This document shows positions 1 to 5,496 of a stretch of DNA of 5,496 bases, in pieces; position 1 is the stretch's first letter; the number at the start of each line of letters is the position of its first letter. The translations under genes and the position numbers were made by a program. This stretch comes from an uncultured Phenylobacterium sp. (GTDB taxonomy: Bacteria > Pseudomonadota > Alphaproteobacteria > Caulobacterales > Caulobacteraceae), in assembly GCA_945952175.1 (NCBI GenBank), contig CAMFHW010000311.1:1-5496 (forward strand). The letters are read 5' to 3'. Under the pieces are notes generated by a model. The model searched no databases. It saw only the letters and a list, made by a program, of their open reading frames with translations, and was not told the origin of the DNA.

Positions 1-35
1 TCACCATCGCCGCCATCGCCCTCTGGCTCCGGTAA
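1..35 (+). CDS. 3' end of an upstream gene, probably a membrane protein (partial)
   Basis: Reading in the frame that starts at base 3 gives TIAAIALWLR followed by a TAA stop at 33-35. Every one of these ten codons ends in G or C, as in the confirmed genes of the window. The peptide is hydrophobic with a single terminal Arg, which would suit the last transmembrane helix of an integral membrane protein. The gene would converge on the oxidoreductase, leaving 13 bp between the two stop codons. With only ten residues the family cannot be named, and chance cannot be excluded. Confidence 0.45.
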   Translation, partial: TIAAIALWLR

Positions 36-48
36 GTGTCCACGCTGC

Positions 49-981
49 CTAGGGCAGGGTCAGCACCGCCTTGCCGGTGAAGCGGCGGTCGACCAGTTCA
101 GCGGCTACGGCGGCGATCTGCGACCAGTCGGCGCGGCGTTCGATCATCGGATCCAGGCTGCCGTCGGCGAGCCGGCGGGCGAGGTCGGCCAGGTCCGGCG
201 AGATCGGGGCCAGGGCGGCTTCGTAGCCGAGGAACAGGCCGTAGAGGCTGGTCCCGCCCACCCGGAACTTCGAGGCGTCGAAGGTGGTGACCGCGCCTTC
301 CGAGGCGCCGAACAGTACGCAGGTCGAGCCAGGCGCCAGCATGGAGAGGGCGCCGGCCAGCACCTCGCCGCCCACCGATTCTAGGACCAGATTGTAGGGG
401 CCGAAGGCGCGGGCGGCCTCGATGTCGCCGATGGCGGCATGGGCGGCGCCCAGGCGCGTGACCAGGGCCTCGTGGGCGCGATTGCGGATCAGGGCGGTGA
501 CCTCGGCGCCGGCCGCGGCGGCGAGCTGGATCGCAAAGACCCCGACCCCGCCGCTGGCGCCGGTGACCAGCACCTTGCGGCCCTTCAGGTCGCCGCCCTT
601 GCCCAACGAGCGGAGGGCGGTGAGACCGGCCACCGGCAGGCAGGCGGCGGCCTCGAAGTCCACGGCGTCCGGCAGCTCGGCCATCATGAAGGCCGGAGAG
701 GCGATGCGCTCCGCCCAGCAGCCGGTGGCGGAGACGCCGACGACGCGCGCGCCCCTGGCGGGACCGGAGCCGTCGGCCGCGGCCTCCTCGATCACGCCCG
801 CGAAATCCCAGCCGGGGCGCGCCCCGTCGGCCGAGCTGTCGAGGGCGGTTTTCACCTCGCCGCGGTTCAGGGAGAAGGCCTTGACCGCGATCACGGCCTC
901 GCCGGGACCGGGGACGGGCTCCGCGACCTCGCCCAGGACGAGGCGGCCGGGGGCCTGGGTGTCGACGACGACGGCGCGCAT
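49..981 (-). CDS. Zinc-independent MDR-family NAD(P)H:quinone oxidoreductase-like protein
   Basis: This 310-residue protein has the two-domain medium-chain dehydrogenase/reductase fold. The N-terminal GroES-like domain (about 1-120) carries SLNRGEVK (37-44) and GWDFAGVI (57-64), both typical of quinone oxidoreductases. The Rossmann domain follows, with the nucleotide-binding loop GASGGVG at 141-147 and IQLAAAAGAEV just after it. The usual catalytic zinc Cys/His ligands and the four-Cys structural zinc loop are not visible, so it probably belongs to the zinc-free QOR/crotonyl-reductase branch that reduces quinones or enones with NADPH in the cytoplasm. Length is normal for that branch. The start is supported by GAGGGAG (minus strand, 994-988), 6 nt from the ATG. 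It is divergent from a TetR regulator, and the palindrome at 1000-1022 covers its likely -10, so repression by that regulator is expected. The true substrate cannot be told. Confidence 0.9.
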   Translation of the reverse strand: MRAVVVDTQAPGRLVLGEVAEPVPGPGEAVIAVKAFSLNRGEVKTALDSSADGARPGWDFAGVIEEAAADGSGPARGARVVGVSATGCWAERIASPAFMMAELPDAVDFEAAACLPVAGLTALRSLGKGGDLKGRKVLVTGASGGVGVFAIQLAAAAGAEVTALIRNRAHEALVTRLGAAHAAIGDIEAARAFGPYNLVLESVGGEVLAGALSMLAPGSTCVLFGASEGAVTTFDASKFRVGGTSLYGLFLGYEAALAPISPDLADLARRLADGSLDPMIERRADWSQIAAVAAELVDRRFTGKAVLTLP

Positions 982-999
982 GGGTCTCTCCCTCTATAT

Positions 1000-1022
1000 G
1001 TATACTATACGGTATAGTATAC
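1000..1022. promoter_or_regulatory. TetR-type operator palindrome
   Basis: The left arm GTATACTATAC (1000-1010) and the right arm GTATAGTATAC (1012-1022) are perfect inverted repeats around a single G at 1011. Symmetry stops abruptly on both sides. The arms lie in a short A+T-rich island (about 993-1025) inside very G+C-rich DNA. The site is in the 75-bp gap between a TetR-family gene and its divergent neighbour, which is the classic position for the operator of a self-regulating TetR repressor. An odd centre and 20-odd bp total length suit TetR dimers. Binding is inferred from position and symmetry only. Confidence 0.8.
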
Positions 1023-1031
1023 TATCGCCAG
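1004..1031 (-). promoter_or_regulatory. Candidate sigma-70-type promoter of the oxidoreductase gene
   Basis: On the minus strand, CTGGCG (1031-1026) lies 16 bp upstream of TATAGT (1009-1004). TATAGT matches TATAAT at five of six positions. CTGGCG matches the alphaproteobacterial TTGACG at four of six. A transcript starting near 997 would have a leader of about 15 nt that includes the GAGGGAG ribosome binding site. The -10 and most of the spacer lie inside the palindrome, which is the expected layout for repression by steric block. On the plus strand TATACT (1018-1023) could be a -10 for the regulator gene, but I find no convincing -35 for it. Confidence 0.5.
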
Positions 1032-1056
1032 CGCGGCAATGGTCTAGGATCGGGGC

Positions 1057-1668
1057 ATGGAATCGGCGGGCGAGATGCGGCTGGCGCGCGGGGCGGACAC
1101 CCGCGAAGCGATCCTGTTCGCCGGCAAGGACGTGTTCCTGGAGGAGGGCTATGAGGGCGCCTCTATGGACCGCATCGCCGAGCGGGCGGGGGTGACCAAG
1201 CGCACCGTCTACGCCCACTACGCCTCCAAGCACGCCCTGTTCTCCGAGGCCGTGGCGCGGGGCTGCGCCAATGTGGTGGGCCAGATGCTGCGGCCGGAGC
1301 AGCTGGGGCCGGAGCCGCGGCCGGGGCTGTTCCTGATGCTGCGCACGGCGCGCGAGCTGATGCTGAGCCCGGGTTGCCTGCGGCTGGAGCGGGTGGTCGC
1401 GGCCGAGGCCGAGCGGCATCCGGAGTTCGCCGCCCAGGTCCGCGCGGCCTTCGCGCTCGGCGAGGACCTGCTGCGCCAGGCGCTGGACGGCTGGGTCGCG
1501 GCGGGGAAGCTCAATCCGCACGACACGGCGCTGGCCGCGCGGATGCTGAACAACCAGGTGGCCCAGGCCAGCAGCATGCGCGGCCTGATGGGCGAGCCGG
1601 ACGACGCGCTGGCCGTGGCCGCCGTCGACGCGACGGTGATCCTCTACCTGGCGGCCTACGAGGCATGA
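1057..1668 (+). CDS. TetR/AcrR-family transcriptional repressor with AefR-like ligand domain
   Basis: This 203-residue protein has the standard TetR N-terminal DNA-binding domain at about 14-62. It begins TREAILFAGKDVFLEEGYEG, and the helix-turn-helix spans SMDRIAERAGVTKRTVYAHY with the usual 'YAHYASKHALF' end. The C-terminal part contains LSPGCLRLERVVAAEAERHPEF (104-124), which resembles the AefR-like ligand-binding family (TetR_C_7 type). The effector cannot be predicted. The ATG at 1057 is preceded by AGGA (1046-1049) at 7 nt. A second in-frame ATG at 1075 would also keep the whole HTH, so the exact start is slightly uncertain. It probably represses itself and the divergent oxidoreductase through the palindrome at 1000-1022. 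Its stop codon lies 4 nt before a strong hairpin. Confidence 0.93.
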   Translation: MESAGEMRLARGADTREAILFAGKDVFLEEGYEGASMDRIAERAGVTKRTVYAHYASKHALFSEAVARGCANVVGQMLRPEQLGPEPRPGLFLMLRTARELMLSPGCLRLERVVAAEAERHPEFAAQVRAAFALGEDLLRQALDGWVAAGKLNPHDTALAARMLNNQVAQASSMRGLMGEPDDALAVAAVDATVILYLAAYEA

Positions 1669-1672
1669 GGGG

Positions 1673-1710
1673 CTTTGCCCTCTCCCCCGCAAGCGGCGGA
1701 GAGGGCAAAG
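1673..1710. terminator. Strong intergenic hairpin between convergent genes (bidirectional terminator or REP-like repeat)
   Basis: CTTTGCCCTCTCC (1673-1685) pairs perfectly with GGAGAGGGCAAAG (1698-1710). After one C/C mismatch, CCG (1687-1689) can pair with CGG (1694-1696) around CAAG. The hairpin begins 4 nt after the TetR stop and ends 3 nt before the hydrolase stop, so it fills the convergent gap. There is no T-tract beyond either arm, only three A/T pairs near the stem base, so it is not a textbook intrinsic terminator. From memory, CTCTCCC-CGCAAGCGG-GAGAG hairpins recur between genes in Caulobacter-type genomes. Transcript end protection or termination in both directions is the likely role. 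Confidence 0.7.
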
Positions 1711-1713
1711 ACT

Positions 1714-2469
1714 TCAGGCCAGGAAGCCCACCAGGGCGTCGCGGAATTCCGGGGTGGAGACGCAGGAGCCGTGGTCGCCGGGAACGGTGAGGCTGCGGCC
1801 GTTCGGCATCCAGTCCGCCAGGGTCTCCGCCGAGCCGTTGTCGTGGTCGAGGGCGCCGAGGATTGCGAGCGTCGGCGCCCCGATGGCGCGGATTTCGGCC
1901 TCCGTGGTCGGCTGGAAGGCGGCCAGAACGCCCAGCATGGCCTCGCGCTTCAGGCCCTGGCCCGCGATGACTCCGTCGATGGCGCGCCCCATGACGGGAT
2001 CGCGGCTGGACGCGCCGTGGCGGATAGCGTCCTCGAACAGTTCGGCGCGGGGGCCGGCGGACATGATCCCTTCGGCGCCCATGCCGCCGGTGACGAGGCG
2101 GCGGGGCTTCAGGCCCCGGGCGCAGGCGCGGATGGCCGTGCGCGCGCCCATGGAATAGCCAGCCAGGTCGAAGTCCTCGAGGCCGAGATGGGCGGCGAGG
2201 GCCAGCACGTCGTCGGCCATGACGTCGGGCGTCCAGAAGGCGAGGTCGGTCGGGGCGTCGGACTCGCCATGGCCGCGGCAGTCCGGCGCGATCACCCGAT
2301 GGCCGGCCGCCGCCAGGGCCTGGACCAGGCGTGGCGAGAACCAGTTGGCGCGCGCGCTCGACATGAACCCGTGCAGGAGCAGCACAGGGCGGCCTTCGCC
2401 GAGTTCGTGGATCGCCAGATCGACGCCGTCGGGGGTGATGAATCTGTGGGTCGCCATGGTTGCGACCAT
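1714..2469 (-). CDS. Alpha/beta-fold serine hydrolase
   Basis: This 251-residue protein is a typical compact alpha/beta hydrolase. The oxyanion motif LLHGF is at 31-35, followed by the conserved APDCRGHGES stretch (61-70). The nucleophile elbow GYSMGA gives Ser106. LGALD places the acid at Asp208, and GDHG gives the histidine at His233. This Ser-Asp-His triad with a short cap region suits esterases, lactonases or C-C bond hydrolases acting on small esters. No signal peptide is visible, so it is cytoplasmic. Specificity cannot be assigned. Two starts are possible, at 2469 and at Met5 (2457). Only the first has even a weak ribosome-binding match (CAGG), so it is kept with reservation. The gene converges on the TetR gene and diverges from the phosphatase gene. 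Confidence 0.92.
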   Translation of the reverse strand: MVATMATHRFITPDGVDLAIHELGEGRPVLLLHGFMSSARANWFSPRLVQALAAAGHRVIAPDCRGHGESDAPTDLAFWTPDVMADDVLALAAHLGLEDFDLAGYSMGARTAIRACARGLKPRRLVTGGMGAEGIMSAGPRAELFEDAIRHGASSRDPVMGRAIDGVIAGQGLKREAMLGVLAAFQPTTEAEIRAIGAPTLAILGALDHDNGSAETLADWMPNGRSLTVPGDHGSCVSTPEFRDALVGFLA

Positions 2470-2512
2470 GCCTGTGCTGGCGGGCGCGCGCCAAGCTCAT
2501 TAGATCATCCGC
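2470..2512. promoter_or_regulatory. Short divergent promoter region between hydrolase and phosphatase genes
   Basis: Only 43 bp separate the two divergent start codons. On the plus strand, CTGGCG (2477-2482), a 17-bp spacer and TTAGAT (2500-2505) form a weak promoter-like pair. The -10-like element ends 7 nt before the phosphatase ATG. No Shine-Dalgarno sequence precedes that ATG. This suggests a leaderless phosphatase transcript. The 10-bp G/C palindrome GGCGCGCGCC (2483-2492) lies near the middle but may be compositional. Confidence 0.4.
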
Positions 2513-3283
2513 ATGACCGCACATTTCGAAAGCATCGAGAACTTCCGCGACATCGGCGGCTACGACACCGCCTGCGGGCGCGGGCTGAAGCGGGGCCTGC
2601 TGTTCCGCTCCGCCAACCACTCCTATGCGACGGACGAGGATCTCGCGGCCCTGCGGGCGCTCGGCGTGCGGACGATTGTCGACCTGCGCCGGCCCATGGA
2701 ACGCGTCCGCGAACCTTCGCGGCGCTGGGAGGGCTTCGACGGCCATATCGTGGAGAACGATCACGAGGTCGCGCACAAGGACTGGACGGTCATGCTGCAG
2801 CAGGCGCCGCAGATCGATGCCGCCTGGTTCTACGAAGACTCGATCACTTTCTATCGGGCGGGCCCGTACGAGGCGCGGCACATCGACCTGTTCGGCCGCT
2901 GGTTCCGGGCGGTGGGCGACCATGAGGGCGGAGTGCTGGTGCACTGCGCGGCGGGCAAGGACCGCACGGGCATGATCTGCGCCCTGACCCAGCACATGGC
3001 CGGGGTGAGCCGCGACGGGATCTACGACGACTTCCTCAAGACCAACGATCCGGCGCGGCAGGACAAGCGCATCGCCTTCCTCGGGCCCTGGATCAAGGAC
3101 CTGACCGGCCGGACGGTGACTGAGGACGCCCTGCGCGTGGCGGTCAGCGTCAATGCCGACTATCTGGCGGCCGCCTTCGACCAGATCGAGCGAACCTCCG
3201 GCTCGGTGGACGGCTATCTGCGCGACGTGCTCGGGGTCGATGACGGGCTGCGCAAGCGTATCGAGGCTCGCATCCTGGGCTGA
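2513..3283 (+). CDS. Tyrosine-protein/lipid phosphatase of the MptpB/LipA type (Y_phosphatase3 family)
   Basis: This 256-residue protein carries the diagnostic N-terminal NFRDIGGY (10-17), followed by GLKRGLLFRSA (24-34) and VDLRRPME (56-63). The catalytic P-loop HCAAGKDRTG occupies 144-153, giving nucleophile Cys145 and phosphate-binding Arg151. The C-terminal ADYLAAAFDQIE and GYLRDVLGV stretches are also usual for the family. Lys149-Asp150 in the P-loop matches the HCxAGKDRT form of Mycobacterium tuberculosis MptpB, which acts on phosphotyrosine and on phosphoinositides. The same dual activity is possible but not shown here. There is no signal peptide, so it is probably cytoplasmic. The start lacks a ribosome binding site and may be leaderless. 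An aminotransferase gene follows after 41 bp on the same strand. The natural substrate is unknown. Confidence 0.93.
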   Translation: MTAHFESIENFRDIGGYDTACGRGLKRGLLFRSANHSYATDEDLAALRALGVRTIVDLRRPMERVREPSRRWEGFDGHIVENDHEVAHKDWTVMLQQAPQIDAAWFYEDSITFYRAGPYEARHIDLFGRWFRAVGDHEGGVLVHCAAGKDRTGMICALTQHMAGVSRDGIYDDFLKTNDPARQDKRIAFLGPWIKDLTGRTVTEDALRVAVSVNADYLAAAFDQIERTSGSVDGYLRDVLGVDDGLRKRIEARILG

Positions 3284-3324
3284 CTTCGCCTAATCGTCCG
3301 CCCGACTTATCGAGGGGACGTTTC

Positions 3325-4494
<1,170 letters not shown>

Positions 4495-4497
4495 GCG

Positions 4498-4526
4498 GTG
4501 ACGGACCGTCGCGGCTGAGGAATACT
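4498..4526 (+). promoter_or_regulatory. Candidate promoter upstream of the DLH-like gene
   Basis: GTGACG (4498-4503) matches TTGACG at five of six positions. After a 17-bp spacer comes AATACT (4521-4526), which matches TATAAT at four of six. The pair begins just after the aminotransferase stop codon and would start transcription near 4533, giving a leader of about 33 nt. A small odd palindrome, GACGG-A-CCGTC (4500-4510), overlaps the -35. In G+C-rich DNA such matches are not rare, so this is a candidate only. If real, the DLH-like gene can be expressed independently of the upstream genes. Confidence 0.4.
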
Positions 4527-4528
4527 TA

Positions 4529-4560
4529 CCTCCGAGAGAACCATTTCGGGTTCCGGGAGG
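4529..4560 (+). promoter_or_regulatory. Possible hairpin that pairs with the DLH gene's ribosome binding site
   Basis: CCTCC (4529-4533) is exactly complementary to GGAGG (4556-4560), the core of the strong Shine-Dalgarno sequence 5 nt before the ATG at 4566. Inside this pair, GAACC (4538-4542) pairs with GGTTC (4549-4553) around a 6-nt loop. The two stems are separated by an internal loop of 4 and 2 nt. In mRNA this would mask the ribosome binding site. Pairing is seen directly; a regulatory role is inference. Confidence 0.4.
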
Positions 4561-4565
4561 ATGAG

Positions 4566-5420
4566 ATGCCGGACGATCAGACCCTTTCGCGGCGCGCGTT
4601 CGCCGTCCTTTCCGCCGCGGCCGCGGCGGGCGCCAGCGCGGTCGCGACCGAGGCCCAGGGCGCCGCCGAGGTGGTCGAGACCGATGTCGAGGTGAAGACG
4701 CCGGACGGAACCTGCGACGCGGCGCTCTACCATCCGGCGGGCAAGGGAACCTGGCCGGCGGTGCTGATCTGGACCGACATCTTCGGCCTGCGCCCGGCCT
4801 TCCGCCAGATGGGCAGGCGGCTGGCGGCCGAGGGCTATGTGGTGCTGGTCCCCAACCCCTTCTACCGCACCCGCAAGGCGCCGGTGTTCGCCGAGGGAAT
4901 GAAGTTCGACTTCAACAACCCCGAGGACCGCGCGAAGCTGCCGCCCCTGACCTCGCCGCTGACGCCGGAGGCGGTGAGCCGCGACGCCGTCGCCTACCTG
5001 GCCTTCCTCGACACGCAGAAGACCGTGAACCGCAAGAAGAAGGCCGGCGTGCAGGGCTACTGCATGGGCGGGCCGTTCACGATGCGCGCGGCCGCGGCCA
5101 TGCCGGACCGGATCGGCGCGGGCGGTTCGTTCCACGGCGGCGGCCTGGTCACCGACAAGCCGGACAGTCCCCACCTGCTCGCGCCCAAGATCAAGGCCAG
5201 CTACTATTTCGGCATCGCCTCCAACGACGACCAGAAGCAGCCCGACGCCAAGGACAAGCTGCGCGAGGCCTTCGCCGCGGTGAAGCGACCGGCCAAGGTG
5301 GAGGTCTATGACGGGGCGCTGCACGGTTGGTGCGTGCCGGGCTCGGCCGTCTACAACCAGGTCGCCGCCGAGAAGGCCTGGGGCGAGCTCCTGGCGCTCT
5401 ACAAGAGCGCGCTGGTCTAG
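4566..5420 (+). CDS. Tat-exported dienelactone-hydrolase family protein
   Basis: This 284-residue protein starts at the ATG at 4566, set by GGGAGG (4555-4560) at 5 nt. The open frame continues far upstream, but that part overlaps the aminotransferase gene in another frame. Residues 8-12 (SRRAF) start a twin-arginine signal, followed by an Ala-rich hydrophobic stretch to about 30, with likely cleavage around 27-33, so it should act in the periplasm. The mature part is a dienelactone hydrolase domain: WTDIFGL (69-75), GYCMGG (164-169) with nucleophile Cys166, an acid at Asp221 or Asp222, and His253 in LHGW. Classical DLH opens dienelactones in chlorocatechol breakdown. Here the conserved catalytic-site Glu appears as Asp71, and the substrate-binding Arg after the His is not seen (Val257), so another ester or lactone substrate is likely. 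No chlorocatechol genes are nearby. Confidence 0.92.
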   Translation: MPDDQTLSRRAFAVLSAAAAAGASAVATEAQGAAEVVETDVEVKTPDGTCDAALYHPAGKGTWPAVLIWTDIFGLRPAFRQMGRRLAAEGYVVLVPNPFYRTRKAPVFAEGMKFDFNNPEDRAKLPPLTSPLTPEAVSRDAVAYLAFLDTQKTVNRKKKAGVQGYCMGGPFTMRAAAAMPDRIGAGGSFHGGGLVTDKPDSPHLLAPKIKASYYFGIASNDDQKQPDAKDKLREAFAAVKRPAKVEVYDGALHGWCVPGSAVYNQVAAEKAWGELLALYKSALV

Positions 5421-5496
5421 GTCTCGTTCCTCTCCCCCGTTGGGACTGTTGCGTAATTCGCTGATGATGATTCCCTGCAGGTGAGCAGGGAGTGTG
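5421..5496. other. Gene-free right edge: half of a hairpin repeat joined to possible insertion-sequence end
   Basis: No credible coding frame is seen here. CCTCTCCCCCG (5429-5439) repeats 11 bases of the hairpin at 1679-1689, but the matching right arm (GGAGAGG) is missing. After GTTGGG the sequence changes to ACTGTTGCGTAATTCG, which looks like the type of terminal repeat found on some transposable elements (GGG-CTGTTGC starts), although I cannot name a family. TCCCTGC (5472-5478) and GCAGGGA (5485-5491) form a 7-bp hairpin with a 6-nt loop. A full-length element, if present, would lie outside the window. Confidence 0.35.

Noticed and set aside
1060..1064. GANTC (CcrM-type methylation) sites, e.g. 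GAATC just after the TetR start, as methylation control
   Set aside because: GANTC sites also occur inside several genes of the window, and none lies within the operator or candidate promoters.
422..1195. Rightward open frames (422-1195 and 439-1017) over the oxidoreductase gene
   Set aside because: Both are antisense to a clear MDR protein, have shadow-type composition, and run through the operator and promoter region.
2483..2492. GGCGCGCGCC palindrome near the centre of the divergent gap as an operator
   Set aside because: It is only 10 bp of alternating G/C in G+C-rich DNA, so chance is likely, and no local regulator gene would obviously use it.
1511..2995. Long open frame of 494 codons on the minus strand across the TetR, hydrolase and phosphatase genes
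   Set aside because: It runs antisense or out of frame to three well-supported genes, is Arg/Pro/Gly-rich in the manner of G+C-rich shadow frames, and shows no domain.

Overview
The window is very G+C-rich, with strong G/C preference at third codon positions. Gene content, tight spacing and hairpin style fit an alphaproteobacterium, most likely Caulobacterales (Caulobacter/Phenylobacterium-like). The organism call is an inference from composition and recalled repeat types, not from a marker gene. All five central genes and the last one are complete. Only a tail of a gene is visible at the left edge, and the right edge may run into a mobile element.

Layout, left to right. Bases 1-35 look like the 3' end of a rightward gene with a hydrophobic C-terminus. 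It converges on a leftward NAD(P)H:quinone-oxidoreductase-like MDR protein (49-981). That gene diverges from a TetR/AcrR-family repressor (1057-1668), and between them sits an A+T-rich island with a perfect 11-1-11 palindrome (1000-1022), a convincing operator. The repressor converges on a leftward serine alpha/beta hydrolase (1714-2469), and a 13-bp-stem hairpin fills the gap between their stop codons. The hydrolase diverges, across only 43 bp, from a rightward MptpB/LipA-type tyrosine/lipid phosphatase (2513-3283). An AGXT-type PLP aminotransferase (3325-4494) and a Tat-exported dienelactone-hydrolase-like protein (4566-5420) follow on the same strand. The last 76 bases hold no gene, but contain half of a hairpin repeat that breaks off into sequence resembling an insertion-sequence end.

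How the genes relate. The clearest functional unit is the TetR regulator plus the divergent oxidoreductase: the operator covers the best candidate -10 of the oxidoreductase promoter, which suggests an electrophile/quinone or xenobiotic-responsive switch. The other genes are individually recognisable housekeeping or accessory enzymes with no obvious shared pathway. The phosphatase, aminotransferase and DLH genes could be co-transcribed (gaps of 41 and 71 bp), but a promoter-like sequence before the DLH gene argues that at least that gene can be expressed separately.

I see no CRISPR array, tRNA, rRNA, phage module or defence system, and no strong case for an undescribed multi-gene system. The most interesting items are the operator architecture, a possible Shine-Dalgarno-sequestering hairpin before the DLH gene, non-canonical active-site residues in the exported DLH-like protein, and the interrupted hairpin repeat at the right edge.
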